A DNA stretch of 64,000 bases from G965240465 sp965249525 (GCA_965249525.1 OZ252237.1:1-64000); one strand, 5' to 3'. Positions 53,461 through 63,900 are shown, numbered from the stretch's first letter. Notes: generated from the letters alone by a model not told the origin. A program made the numbers and translations.

Positions 53461-54336
53461 GTGCCTATAGATTTTTACAAATACCATGGACTGGGCAACG
53501 ATTATTTGGTGATAGAACCCACCCAATTCGAATCCCTTCAAGCTTTTCAAGTGTCAGAATTGTGTCATCGCCATCGCGGGATAGGTGCAGATGGGGTACT
53601 CTTTGGCCCACATTGGCCAAAGGGGCATCAGCAACCACCCACTTTGGATATTTATAATCCTGATGGCAGCTTGGCTGAAAAAAGCGGCAACGGTTTGCGT
53701 ATTTTTGCCTATCATTTGTGGCGACGAGAGTGGATAAAACAGCGAACATTTGTTATTGGTATTTCTGCTGAATTGGTAAAAGCTGAATTGCTTTCCCCTG
53801 ATGGCAGCAGTGTGGCTATAGAGATGGGACAAGCAATCTTTGAGCTTTCCCAAGTTCCCATGTATCCTCCCGTTACTTCTCAAACCACTGTTTGGGGTCC
53901 GCACTATCTACAACTAGAGAAGGAGAGTGTGGAGGTCTTTGTGATGGGATTGGGAAACCCTCACTGCGTGGTGTTTTTCTCAAAGGTGGATAAATCCTTG
54001 GCTTGCCGCATAGGACCGCAGTTAGAGCGACACCCTTGCTTTCCTCAACGCACCAATGTGCAGTTGGTGCAGGTGCTGGATGACCACCAATTGCGGGTGG
54101 AAGTATGGGAGCGTGGTGCAGGCTACACGCTTGCTTCTGGTAGCAGTGCCTGTGCTGCCAGCGTTGCTGCAGTACGTTTGGGACATGTGCGTTCTCCATT
54201 GAAGGTGCATATGCCAGGAGGTTTTCTACAGGTGGATGTCTCTAAAGATTTTAACTTGCGTCAGCAAGGGCCGGTGCGGTTTGTTTATGAAGGTGTCTTC
54301 AGTAAAGACTACAAAAAATCGCTTCAGCTTAGGTAA
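53461..54336 (+). CDS. dapF: Diaminopimelate epimerase-like, both catalytic Cys are Ser
   Basis: Makes meso-diaminopimelate from the LL form for lysine and peptidoglycan. The 291-residue protein (GTG start) has the DapF fold motifs: YHGLGNDYLVIE, GIGADGVLFG, NPDGSLAEKSGNGLR, GNPHCVVF and ERGAGYTLASGSSACAA. In normal DapF, a cysteine precedes GNG and another lies in ACGTGA; here both are serine, S75 (AGC 53683-53685) and S226 (TCT 54136-54138). The two-base thiol mechanism therefore could not run as usual. It may be inactive, may use serine with weaker activity, or may act on another substrate. The fold call is secure, the activity is not. Confidence 0.85.
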   Translation: MPIDFYKYHGLGNDYLVIEPTQFESLQAFQVSELCHRHRGIGADGVLFGPHWPKGHQQPPTLDIYNPDGSLAEKSGNGLRIFAYHLWRREWIKQRTFVIGISAELVKAELLSPDGSSVAIEMGQAIFELSQVPMYPPVTSQTTVWGPHYLQLEKESVEVFVMGLGNPHCVVFFSKVDKSLACRIGPQLERHPCFPQRTNVQLVQVLDDHQLRVEVWERGAGYTLASGSSACAASVAAVRLGHVRSPLKVHMPGGFLQVDVSKDFNLRQQGPVRFVYEGVFSKDYKKSLQLR

Positions 54337-54493
54337 TTGATAAGGCAACCCAGAGAAAATTAGACTGGTTAAATTGGTTCATTAATTGCTCCCGGGCTAT
54401 GAAGACTGTCAACAAAACAACAGAAGCAATCTAGTAATAACGACTGGGCAGACAAGTTTGTAAAAATAACTGGAGGCTGTAGAGGGTAATGTC

Positions 54494-55168
54494 ATGAAAA
54501 AAGCCAAGCTACATCAAATTCAGACTGGGCAAAATCATCAAGCTCTTTCTGCTGCTGTTCTATCAGCAGAAAAACATCAACAGCGATTTGTCAACACACC
54601 GTGGTTACTATTTTCCTGGCTGATGCTATTGATGCCGATTGCAAGTTATTCTCTTTTTGGATGTACTTCTTTGCCTCCCGAAGTAACTGAAGAGCTGCCT
54701 AAAAAAGAAGTGCCTGTGGTTGATAGTATTATGCTGCCGGAAAGTAGCTGGGAACAATATCTTACTTGGCCTCAGGTCACGGGATTCTTTACCAGTGAAG
54801 CACATGGGGGACGTTCAGTACGCATTTTTTTTCAGCCTCAAAAAGCTGCTGAGATCTATCGTCGCAACGCACAGCTGGTACGTTTCCAATATGGGACAGT
54901 ACTGCAATCCTATTCACCAGGCACCATCATTCTGATGGAAAGCTTTACTGCTTTAAAAGGTGACAATCAGAAAAAGCATGGACCCATCTTTATCATGCAG
55001 AAACATCCTACCCCCACCCCTGCAAGACCTGCTGGCTGGGAGTTCATCATCTTAGACAAACCCATGGGTTCTGTGCTTGCCAGAGATGACGATGTCAGAG
55101 TGGATTTTTGTCGCAGTTGTCACGGACGTGCCCAAAAACGTGATTATGTTTATTATGGTAGCAAATAG
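54494..55168 (+). CDS. Cytochrome P460-like haem lipoprotein
   Basis: 224 residues. A polar N-terminal leader, a hydrophobic helix (37-56) and the LFGC tetrad (C57) suggest a lipoprotein. The rest resembles the cytochrome P460 domain, ending with the c-type haem site CRSCH (C206, C209, H210) followed by DYVYY. P460 proteins oxidise hydroxylamine or bind NO in nitrifiers and methanotrophs; many homologues are of unknown role. It is next to groES, but the CIRCE promoter begins right after its stop, so they are separate units. Confidence 0.7.
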   Translation: MKKAKLHQIQTGQNHQALSAAVLSAEKHQQRFVNTPWLLFSWLMLLMPIASYSLFGCTSLPPEVTEELPKKEVPVVDSIMLPESSWEQYLTWPQVTGFFTSEAHGGRSVRIFFQPQKAAEIYRRNAQLVRFQYGTVLQSYSPGTIILMESFTALKGDNQKKHGPIFIMQKHPTPTPARPAGWEFIILDKPMGSVLARDDDVRVDFCRSCHGRAQKRDYVYYGSK

Positions 55169-55202
55169 TTGACTTTTAGCACTCACGGCTATAGAGTGCT
55201 AA
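55169..55202 (+). promoter_or_regulatory. CIRCE operator and groESL promoter
   Basis: TTAGCACTC (55176-55184), nine bases, then GAGTGCTAA (55194-55202) is an exact CIRCE element, the binding site of HrcA. A -35 TTGACT (55169-55174) begins straight after the upstream stop, with TATAGA (55190-55195) at 15 nt as the best -10 inside CIRCE. Heat-inducible, HrcA-repressed control of groESL is expected. hrcA itself is not in this window. Confidence 0.95.
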
Positions 55203-55382
55203 TAGATACAGAACAGTCTGTGTCTTTAAGCAGTTTTTAGGGAGACTATTGGATAGTTTGCCAGCAAAAACTGCAACAAGAACCAGTGCTTCTGGAAAAT
55301 TCCTGTTGAAGTGACGATGTGGGCATCGTGACCAGGGTTTTTCAAGCATCAATTAAATTGTATTGAAAAGAGGCGAACGGCC

Positions 55383-55667
55383 ATGAAACTAACACCTTTG
55401 CATGATCGCGTTTTGGTAGAACGGGTTGAGGCAATGGAGAAATCTGCGGGAGGATTGTATATTCCTGATACCGCTAAGGAAAAGCCGCAGGAAGGCAAAG
55501 TGGTGGCTGTCGGCAAGGGTAAACGTCGAGAAGACGGTAGTACCGCTCCCATGGATGTAAAGGCGGGAGACCGCATTTTGTTCTCCAAATATGCCGGCAA
55601 TGACATTACCCTTGAGGGCAAGGAGTACATCATTATGCGCGAGGAAGATATTCTGGGCGTGTTATAA
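55383..55667 (+). CDS. groES: Co-chaperonin GroES
   Basis: Heptameric lid of the GroEL folding chamber. The 94-residue protein has MKLTPLHDRVLVERVE, the mobile loop EKSAGGLYIPDTAKEKPQ (residues 20-37) and KYAGNDITLEGKEYIIMREEDILGVL. It lies 180 nt downstream of the CIRCE site and 52 nt before groEL. Confidence 0.97.
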   Translation: MKLTPLHDRVLVERVEAMEKSAGGLYIPDTAKEKPQEGKVVAVGKGKRREDGSTAPMDVKAGDRILFSKYAGNDITLEGKEYIIMREEDILGVL

Positions 55668-55719
55668 GCAATTTTTGAAATTTTTTTCACTCCAAACCTT
55701 TCCATGAGAATAGATAACA

Positions 55720-57378
55720 ATGGCAGCAAAGGAGATAATCTTTGGTACGGATAATCGTGTCCGTCTTTTGACAGGCATCCAGAAATTGGAGCGCGCTGTT
55801 AAAATCACCCTTGGTCCCAAAGGACGCAATGTGGTGATTGAAAAATCCTTCGGTTCCCCCTTGGTCACCAAAGACGGTGTTACCGTGGCCAAAGAAGTGG
55901 AATTGGAAGATAGACTGGAGAACATGGGTGCGCAAATGGTGCGTGAAGTGGCCTCCAAAACTTCTGATGTGGCAGGCGATGGTACCACTACTGCTACTGT
56001 GTTAGCAACTGCCATCGTTCAAGAAGGCCATAAAAATATTGCCGCTGGGGCTAACCCAATGGAACTGAAACGTGGCATTGATGCTGCTGTCAAAATGGTG
56101 GTAGAGCAGTTAAAAAGCTTATCCAAGCCTGTGCAAGGTTCCAAAGAAGTGTCACAAATCGGGTCTATCTCTGCTAACAGCGATGAAGCTATTGGCAACA
56201 TCATTGCTGAGGCTATGGAGAAAGTAGGCAAGGACGGTGTCATTTCTGTAGAGGAAGCTAAATCTGCAGAAACTGCCATGGATGTGGTGGAAGGAATGCA
56301 GTTTGATCGCGGCTATCTTTCCCCGTATTTTGTCACCGACACTGAGCGTATGGAGGCTGTTTTGGAAGATGCTTATGTTGTTATAAGCGAGAAGAAAATC
56401 AGCAACATGCGTGAAATTCTTCCTGTATTAGAACAAATTGCTAAATCCGGCAAACCTTTTCTACTGGTAGCAGAAGATGTAGATGGCGAAGCCTTAGCTA
56501 CATTGGTGGTAAACAAAATCCGTGGTGCGCTCAAAGGAGTAGCAGTCAAAGCCCCAGGCTTTGGAGACCGTCGTAAAGCCATGCTGGAAGACGTCGCTGT
56601 ACTCACCGGTGGAACTGTGGTGTCTGAGGAAATGGGCATGAAACTAGAAGACATCACCCTAGATCAACTCGGAAAATCCAAACGTGTGGTTATAGATAAA
56701 GACAATACCACTATTATTGATGGTGCTGGGAAAAGCGAGGATATCAAAGGCCGTATTGCTCAAATTCGCTCGCAAATAGAGGACACCAGTTCGGATTATG
56801 ACCGCGAAAAACTGCAAGAACGCTTGGCCAAACTTGCTGGCGGCGTTGCTGTGATTAATGTGGGTGCTTCCACAGAAGTGGAAATGAAGGAGAAGAAAGC
56901 CCGCGTAGAAGATGCTCTCAATGCCACCCGTGCCGCCGTTGAAGAAGGTATTATACCCGGTGGTGGTGTGGCCTTGTTGCGTTGTATTGCGCCCGTTTCC
57001 AAAAAAGTGCAAACCACAAAACTAACAAAGGATGAAAAAGTAGGTGCAGATATCATCTTGCGTGCGATTTCTTCCCCCATTCGCAACATCTTGCTTAATG
57101 CGGGTTTAGAACCTGCCTTGGTGATTGATAAACTCAGCGGTGGCGACAATGCCAACCGTGGTTTTGATGTTGCCAAAGAAGAGTTCGTAGATATGCTAGC
57201 TGCTGGAATCATCGATCCTGCCAAAGTGACTAGAGTTGCTCTAGAAAACGCAGCGTCCGTCTCAGGTTTGGTGCTTACTACCGAAGCTTCTGTCAAAGAA
57301 CTACCCGAGAAGAAAGAAAGCACTCCCTCTGCACCGCCAGGTGGTATGGGAGGCATGGGTGGTATGGACATGATGTAA
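55720..57378 (+). CDS. groEL: Chaperonin GroEL
   Basis: 552-residue 60-kDa chaperonin forming a double heptameric ring that folds proteins with GroES and ATP. The ATP site DGTTTATVLA, the KITLGPKGRNV N-terminus, the apical domain, and a C-terminal GGMGGMGGMDMM repeat are all seen. No truncation. It ends the operon; a strong terminator follows 26 nt later. Confidence 0.98.
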   Translation: MAAKEIIFGTDNRVRLLTGIQKLERAVKITLGPKGRNVVIEKSFGSPLVTKDGVTVAKEVELEDRLENMGAQMVREVASKTSDVAGDGTTTATVLATAIVQEGHKNIAAGANPMELKRGIDAAVKMVVEQLKSLSKPVQGSKEVSQIGSISANSDEAIGNIIAEAMEKVGKDGVISVEEAKSAETAMDVVEGMQFDRGYLSPYFVTDTERMEAVLEDAYVVISEKKISNMREILPVLEQIAKSGKPFLLVAEDVDGEALATLVVNKIRGALKGVAVKAPGFGDRRKAMLEDVAVLTGGTVVSEEMGMKLEDITLDQLGKSKRVVIDKDNTTIIDGAGKSEDIKGRIAQIRSQIEDTSSDYDREKLQERLAKLAGGVAVINVGASTEVEMKEKKARVEDALNATRAAVEEGIIPGGGVALLRCIAPVSKKVQTTKLTKDEKVGADIILRAISSPIRNILLNAGLEPALVIDKLSGGDNANRGFDVAKEEFVDMLAAGIIDPAKVTRVALENAASVSGLVLTTEASVKELPEKKESTPSAPPGGMGGMGGMDMM

Positions 57379-57403
57379 TTCAGTCGGGTAACAATGAAAA
57401 ATA

Positions 57404-57440
57404 GGGCTGCAGAGTTTTCTCTTGCAGCCCTTTTTCTTTC
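57404..57440 (+). terminator. Rho-independent terminator after groEL
   Basis: GGGCTGCA (57404-57411) pairs perfectly with TGCAGCCC (57423-57430) across an 11-nt loop. Five T residues and a T-rich stretch follow. A strong classical terminator 26 nt after the groEL stop. Confidence 0.92.
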
Positions 57441-57510
57441 TACTTGGTGAATGCGAGAAGTTTGGAAAAAATATTCGCCAACGCTTTTGATAGAAAGGAT
57501 AGAGGTAGAG

Positions 57511-58347
57511 ATGCCAGAATTGCCTGAGGTGGAGACGGTGGTGCGAGAATTGGGTGGGATACTGCCTGGGCATTATGTGAGGAAGGTGAAGGTATTTCGT
57601 GAGGATGTGTTGGGAGAAATTTCAGCGGGAGATTTTGGGGAGGCTATGCGAGGAAGTCAATTTGTAGAGGTAAAACGGCGGGGCAAGTATTTGTTGTTTC
57701 AGTTGCGAGGAGGAGGTGCGGGGTATTTGTTGGCTCATTTGCGGATGACAGGGAAGTTTGTTTGGTGGAAAGAGGATGGAGGCAAAGGCTTAGAATGTGG
57801 GAAGCATCATCGGGTGTGGTTTTTGATGGAAAGAGGGGGAGTATTGGTATTTCAAGACATCCGTTGTTTCGGGCGCTTGAGGATAGGAAATTCTGAAGCA
57901 GATTTTCCGGTTTTGGCTCGTCTTGGGGTAGAGCCCTTATCTGAAGCTTTTGAGGTGGATAGTTTGTCTAAAGCACTAGCCAACAGTGGGCGTTCACTAA
58001 AGGCATTTTTGTTGGATCAAGCAACGGTGGCTGGCTTGGGGAATATTTATGTGTGTGAAGCATGCTTTCGGGCGGGAGTGTCTCCGTTGCGCTTAACCAG
58101 CAGTTTGGATTCCTCAGAAGTGAAAAAGCTACATGGAGCAGTGCGTAATGTGTTGCAAGAGGCTATAGCAAAAAACGGAACCACCATATCGGATTTTCGC
58201 CGAGTGGATAGCAAAAGTGGTCAATTTCAAAATTTTCTGCGGGTCTATGGTAGGTCGGGATATGCTTGTCGGGAATGTGAAGGGAAAGTGTTAAGGGTAC
58301 GTCAAGGGCAACGCAGCACATTTTACTGTCCACATTGTCAATTTTAG
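57511..58347 (+). CDS. mutM: Formamidopyrimidine-DNA glycosylase
   Basis: Removes 8-oxoguanine and ring-opened purines. The frame is open from 57451, but the active start is the ATG 57511 giving MPELPEVETV, because P2 is the catalytic nucleophile and E3 also acts. K in RRGKYLLFQL is conserved. The C-terminal zinc finger CRECEG...CPHC closes the 278-residue protein. Domain content is complete. Confidence 0.94.
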   Translation: MPELPEVETVVRELGGILPGHYVRKVKVFREDVLGEISAGDFGEAMRGSQFVEVKRRGKYLLFQLRGGGAGYLLAHLRMTGKFVWWKEDGGKGLECGKHHRVWFLMERGGVLVFQDIRCFGRLRIGNSEADFPVLARLGVEPLSEAFEVDSLSKALANSGRSLKAFLLDQATVAGLGNIYVCEACFRAGVSPLRLTSSLDSSEVKKLHGAVRNVLQEAIAKNGTTISDFRRVDSKSGQFQNFLRVYGRSGYACRECEGKVLRVRQGQRSTFYCPHCQF

Positions 58348-58467
58348 TGATGCCCAAAGAAGACGGAGAAAAAAGCCTGAATTGATAAGGGTGTAGAGAT
58401 AAAGAGGTGTAAAATGGGAAATGTGGCTGTGGCATTTGATGTTGAATTGGATAAAAAGGAGCTGTAG

Positions 58468-59739
58468 ATGAAGATTCAACAAGGATGGCTTTCCAGTAGT
58501 TGGTGTTGTTGGTTGGTGGGATGGGTCGGCGTGTTGTTATTTTGCAGTTGGGGGATAGTGGTATGGGGACAGTCTGAGAGCAAAGAGCATCGGGATGTAT
58601 GGTTGCAGAGTGAATTACGACGGCTGGTAGATGTGGGTGGGGTGGCGGTTGGTTTGAATGGAGAAGAGCAATTTATCTATGGGGATGGGGCGTATGTGCC
58701 GGCATCGGTGTTGAAATTGGCAACAGGTTATTGTGCGCTATCAGAGTTAGGTGAGCGGCATCGTTTTGAGACGGTGGTGTATTTTCATGAGGGATGGCTG
58801 TATATCGAAGGAAGGGGAGATCCGCTCCTGATCTCTGAGTCATGGGAGACTCTGGCTTCAGCATTACGTCGCAAACAGATATTTAAGCAACCGCTAGAGG
58901 GTTTGGCGGTGGATGGATCGGTATTTCAAGTGGTGCAGGTGGATGGTCGTGGACGTAGCCTGAATCCATATGATGCAGGATTGGGTGCTTTGGCTTCCAA
59001 TTTCAACACCTTGTTTGTGGAAGTGAATGCAGAAGATAAGATAGCAAGTGCAGAAGAACAGACGCCCCTTACGCAGTTGGGCAAGGAATTATCCAAAGGA
59101 TTAGGTGTGGGTCAGCACCGCATTAATATCACGTCCAAGAGTGAGCATACGCTGCGCTATTCAGCTGAGTTGGCCATGGCGATATTTAGTAGGCATGGAG
59201 CACATTTTGTTCAAGGGTGGCAAATAAGAAAGCGGCCTGGGGTAGCCAAGCGGGTATATGTGCATCGCTCCATCAAGAATTTGCGGGAAGTGGTGCGAGA
59301 TATGCTGAAGTATTCCAACAATTTTATTGCCAATCAGTTGGTTATGGCAGTGGCACTAAAACAAGAAGGGAAACCTGCTTCTTTAGAGGCAGGCATGCGG
59401 TATATGCGAGCTTGTGTAGAAGAAAAGCTGGGAGTGGGATCCAAGCAATTGCAATGGGTGGAGGGTTCTGGATTATCCCGCAAAAACCGTGTACATCTCC
59501 GGGCAATGCTGCGAATTGTGGATGCATTTTATCCGTGGCGAGAATTGTTGCCTCGACACGGAAAACTTCCTTGGCAGGCAATAGCAAAAACAGGGACGCT
59601 CAATGGAGTGTATACTCTGGCGGGCTTTTTGCCTGCTTCAACAAATAGCCGCCGTCCATTTGTGATTATGCTCAACCAGTCGCGTCATACCCGTGGTGCG
59701 GTGTTTCAGCTATTGGTACAAGATCAGTCTTTGCCATAA
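58468..59739 (+). CDS. dacB: D-alanyl-D-alanine carboxypeptidase/endopeptidase (PBP4 type)
   Basis: Penicillin-binding protein acting on peptidoglycan in the periplasm. 423 residues with a signal peptide (hydrophobic to about 34, VWGQS). Three active-site motifs: SVLK (S80-K83), SNN near 278 and KTG near 378 (AKTGTLNG). The large insert typical of PBP4 is shorter than in E. coli DacB. AAGGAG lies 8 nt before the ATG. Confidence 0.9.
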   Translation: MKIQQGWLSSSWCCWLVGWVGVLLFCSWGIVVWGQSESKEHRDVWLQSELRRLVDVGGVAVGLNGEEQFIYGDGAYVPASVLKLATGYCALSELGERHRFETVVYFHEGWLYIEGRGDPLLISESWETLASALRRKQIFKQPLEGLAVDGSVFQVVQVDGRGRSLNPYDAGLGALASNFNTLFVEVNAEDKIASAEEQTPLTQLGKELSKGLGVGQHRINITSKSEHTLRYSAELAMAIFSRHGAHFVQGWQIRKRPGVAKRVYVHRSIKNLREVVRDMLKYSNNFIANQLVMAVALKQEGKPASLEAGMRYMRACVEEKLGVGSKQLQWVEGSGLSRKNRVHLRAMLRIVDAFYPWRELLPRHGKLPWQAIAKTGTLNGVYTLAGFLPASTNSRRPFVIMLNQSRHTRGAVFQLLVQDQSLP

Positions 59740-59747
59740 AGAAAAGA

Positions 59748-59781
59748 CTCCAATGGGTGATTGGAGACAAGGCCACCTTGT
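59748..59781 (+). other. Two abutting perfect hairpins downstream of dacB
   Basis: CTCCAAT/ATTGGAG (59748-59766, 7-bp stem, 5-nt loop) is followed without a gap by ACAAGG/CCTTGT (59767-59781, 6-bp stem, 3-nt loop). No T run follows, so they may be a processed RNA structure, a factor-dependent terminator or a protein site. The next start, at 59843, is 61 nt on. Confidence 0.5.
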
Positions 59782-59842
59782 GCAGACAGCATCATCAGTT
59801 GGAATACGATAATATCCACATGGCTAGAATAGGAGAGAACTC

Positions 59843-60889
59843 TTGGCATTAGACTTTTCTCATCTGTCGGCTTATCTGAAGGGCGTCAATAGCTGGGTAG
59901 AAGAAGGTTTGCAGGAGTATTTGCCTGCTGAAGAACCGCAGGAATATTTGTATCGCTTGGCGAAGGAATACCCGCAACGCGAGAGTAAGCGACTGCGGCC
60001 GGCATTGGTCTGGCTAAGCTGTGCTTGTTGCGGTGGGGAAATAGAAAAAGCCTTGCCTAGTGCAATGGCGTTGGAATTGTTTCAAAATTTTGCCTTGGTG
60101 CATGATGACATAGAAGATAGTTCTCTGCTTAGACGTGGCCAGCCCACACTACACCGCTGCTATGGCATTCCCTTGGCTCTCAATGTTGGCGATTTGCTCT
60201 TGGAGCTTTCTTTTGAAGCTTTGCTGCGCAATCCGTCTCTTTTGGGGGATGCTACCAGCCTTGAAGTATTAAAGCTTTTTTGCCAATTGGTGAGAAAAAC
60301 CCTGGAGGGACAGGCAATGGATATCGGATGGGTGCGTGAACAGCATTTTCCTTCGCGTCAACAATTGATGGAAATGATGAACCGCAAAACCAGCTGGTAT
60401 TCTGGTCGTGGCCCTTGTGAGATGGGGGCGCTGATTGCTCAAGCTTCTCCCGGTGACCGCCATGCTCTGGGACAGTATGGAAAATATTTGGGTTTGGGCT
60501 TTCAACTGCGTGATGACATCTTGAATCTATCTTCTACTAATGAAGCTGCTTCAGGCTATGGCAAGGAGCATGGCGGTGATTTTGCTGAAGGCAAACGCAC
60601 CTTAATTGTATTGGAAATGTTGGAACGACTGGACAGCGCCAAATCCAAAAGATTCAAACGGTTACTTTTTCTGCAACCTGCTAAAACGCCTGCTGAGGAG
60701 ATACATTGGGCGGTAGAGCAAGCGCATGCCTGCGGAGCAGTAGAGACAGTGTATCAACAATGTCAGCAATTTTTTCAACAGGCAGTGCAATTTTTACAGC
60801 CATTGGCAGAACATCCCGGAAAGGTACTGTTAGAACAATTGGCTACCGATTGGCTATCCTTGCCGCCAGTTGTTTCTAAGAACAGCTAA
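59843..60889 (+). CDS. Geranylgeranyl/farnesyl-type polyprenyl diphosphate synthase
   Basis: Isoprenoid chain elongation enzyme, 348 residues from a TTG start with AGGAGA 8 nt upstream. The first aspartate motif is DDIED (88-92, DDxxD) without the two-residue insertion of bacterial FPP synthases; the second reads DDILN where DDxxD is usual. F83, five residues before the first Asp, hints at a short-to-medium product such as C20. It probably feeds quinone, carotenoid or bactoprenol routes. Product length is inferred. Confidence 0.82.
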   Translation: MALDFSHLSAYLKGVNSWVEEGLQEYLPAEEPQEYLYRLAKEYPQRESKRLRPALVWLSCACCGGEIEKALPSAMALELFQNFALVHDDIEDSSLLRRGQPTLHRCYGIPLALNVGDLLLELSFEALLRNPSLLGDATSLEVLKLFCQLVRKTLEGQAMDIGWVREQHFPSRQQLMEMMNRKTSWYSGRGPCEMGALIAQASPGDRHALGQYGKYLGLGFQLRDDILNLSSTNEAASGYGKEHGGDFAEGKRTLIVLEMLERLDSAKSKRFKRLLFLQPAKTPAEEIHWAVEQAHACGAVETVYQQCQQFFQQAVQFLQPLAEHPGKVLLEQLATDWLSLPPVVSKNS

Positions 60890-60905
60890 TGAAACGACTT
60901 TTCTG

Positions 60906-63900
60906 ATGACTAGCAAAACAATACGCGAAAATAAGCCATGTTCTAGCGGCAAAATTGTCATCACGGGTGCCAGCGAACACAACCTGAAACAGCTCAACTT
61001 GAAATTGCCACGAGATGCACTGGTCGTTTTCAGTGGAGTGTCAGGTTCTGGCAAATCTTCCTTGGCTTTTGACACGTTATTCAAGGAAGGCCAACGGCGT
61101 TTTTTAGAGAGTCTATCACCATATGCGCGACAATTTTTGGGGGGAATGAGCAAGCCGCGAGTAGATCGTATAGAGGGATTGAGCGCGGCCATATCTATTG
61201 ATCAGAAGACAGTCAATCGCAACCCACGTTCCACAGTAGGAACGATGACAGAGCTGTACGACTATTACCGTTTATGGATGGCGCGTTTGGGTAAGCCACA
61301 TTGCCCAAAGTGTGGAGAGATGGTGTCCTCTTTGGGGGCAGAGCAGATAGTAGAGAGGTTGCTGGCAATTCATGGGAGAGGGAAAGCTGTAGAGAAACGG
61401 TCAATACCTTTGACTTTCCTGTTAGTGCCGATGGTGCGAGAGCGCAAAGGGGAATATCGGAAAGAATTGAAGCAATGGAAAGAACAAGGGTATATGCGGG
61501 TGAGGGTGGATGGGGTAGTGCGGCGGTTGGATGAAGATTTCAATTTGGAGCGCTATGAAAAGCACAGCCTGGAATTGGTACTGGATCGGTTGCCTTTAGA
61601 AGCAGGGATGCGTTCAAGATGGGTGGAAGGGGTGGAGCGTTGTTTGGAGCTAAGTGGGGGCTTGGTCGCTGTGTTATTAGAGAAGGCAAGTAAAGAAAAA
61701 ACGAATGGAAAGCATGGGAGCAAGATGGAGTTGTTTAGCAGCCAAATGGCCTGTTCTCAGTGCAAGACGGCAATACCTGAATTGGAGCCGCGGTTGTTTA
61801 GCTTTAATGATGCGCAAGGGGCATGTGAGTCGTGTGGGGGATTGGGGGAACGGAGAGAATATCACCAAGAGCGTTTGGTGGATGGCTCTAAGAGTTTGCA
61901 GGATGGTGCGTTACGGTGTGTGAGCAAAAAGGGCAGATTGGTTTTTACGGGTTTGGGACATGGAGATCTATGTCGGGTAGCAGCGCATTTGGGTTTGAAT
62001 GTAAAGCAGTGCTGGGATGCGTTGGATGAACAGTTGCGACAGCAATTTTTACAAGGGGATGGGGGGACGTGGTTACGTCCGCGGCAAATATTTTCGCCAA
62101 AGAATTTAGTACAGGAGGCTTGTAATGGTGGACGTTGGCCGGGGGTGGTGGGAATATTGCGTGTATTGGAACGGTTTCAAATTGGAAGGATGTTGGAGCG
62201 ATATCAGTCGGTGGAAGTATGTTCTGCATGCCAGGGACAACGGTTGAATGCAGCAGCTCTGGCAGTGCGTTTTCGGGGATTGAATATGGCTTCTTTGACG
62301 GCAATGACTCTAAGAGAAGCGCGCGATTTTTTTGCGAGTCTGCAACTGGAAGGAGAAGAAGCAGAGATAGGTAAAGACATATTGCGAGAAGTGCGTTCTC
62401 GGCTAGATTTTTTGTCTCAGGTGGGTGTGGGTTATTTAGGTTTGGATCGTCGTGCCAATACGCTGTCTGGAGGAGAAGCCCAGCGGATTCGGCTGGGTTC
62501 TCAAGTGGGTTCACGATTGCAAGGGGTGCTGTATGTACTGGATGAACCCTCTATTGGATTGCATGCCTCGGATCAGCAGTTGTTGCTGGAAAGCCTGAAA
62601 CAGTTACGCGATTTGGGTAACACCGTTTGCGTGGTAGAACACGATGCAGCCACCATGGCTGCTGCAGATCATTTGGTAGATTTAGGCCCAGGTGCTGGTC
62701 GTAAAGGAGGAAAGATTCTGGCACAAGGATCACTACAGCAAGTGATGCGCAGTCCTTCGTCTGTTTCGGCTTCTTATTTACGGGGGGAACTTGCTATTCC
62801 AAAACCAGCCCAACGGCGATCTATGGATGAACGTCAGTTGGTGATTCGCCAAGCACACTGCCACAATTTAAAGCACATCGATGTAAAATTGCCGCTGGGC
62901 ATGTTATGTGCGGTGAGTGGGGTGTCGGGCAGTGGGAAAAGCACTCTGGTGCATCAAGTGCTAAAAGCATCCATCAAAGCACACTTAAATAATCGCTCAC
63001 TTCCTCCGTTTGCCAAGATAGAAGGACTGCATTACATTGATAAGGTGATTGAAATAAACCAATCTCCTATTGGGCGTACTCCGCGCAGCAATGCTGCTAC
63101 CTACACCAAGCTGCTGGATGTGATTCGTGATTTGTTCTCTCGTACGCAGCTAGCACGCATGCGTGGTTATCGGGCAGGACGTTTCAGCTTTAATCTCAAA
63201 GGTGGCCGCTGTGAGATCTGTCAGGGTGCAGGGGTACGTGTGATTGAAATGCAATTTCTCAGCGATGTGCAAGTTGTTTGCGAATTCTGCCAAGGAAGAC
63301 GCTTCAATGAGGAAACTTTGCAAGTGCGTTATAAGCAACGGCACATTCAAGATGTTTTGAATATGACAGTGGATGAAGCACATCAATTCTTTGCTTCCAC
63401 TCCTACAGCTTTGCGAATTTTGGATTCTTTGGCGGAAGTGGGATTGGGTTATCTGTGTTTAGGGCAACCCAGTACTACTCTCTCTGGCGGTGAAGCCCAG
63501 CGAGTCAAACTGGCTTCAGAATTGCGCAAGCGTCCTGGTCAACACACACTTTACCTATTGGATGAACCCACCACTGGCTTACACGCCAAAGATGTGGTGC
63601 GCTTATTGGCTTGTCTACATCGATTGGTGGATGCCGGCCATAGCGTGATGGTGATTGAACATAATTTGGATGTGTTAAAGAGTGCAGATTGGATATTAGA
63701 CTTAGGTCCTGGGGGTGGGGATGCTGGCGGTCAGCTATTGGCCTCAGGCACGCCAGAAACGGTTGCCAATATCAAGCAATCTCTCACCGGTCAGTTTCTA
63801 GCTGAAGTGTTGCACTCAGATAAACCCCTGGGTAGTTGGCGACCCTTAAAAAATTCTGCTATGCAAAATTTGAAGGTATCCTCCCGTGATATTTTGATAC

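Noticed and set aside
56796..57371. 191-codon minus-strand frame inside groEL
   Set aside because: Antisense shadow of GroEL; serine/alanine-rich composition mirrors groEL codon use.
61945..62514. 189-codon minus-strand frame inside uvrA
   Set aside because: Antisense shadow of a conserved UvrA region, proline- and histidine-rich low-quality sequence.
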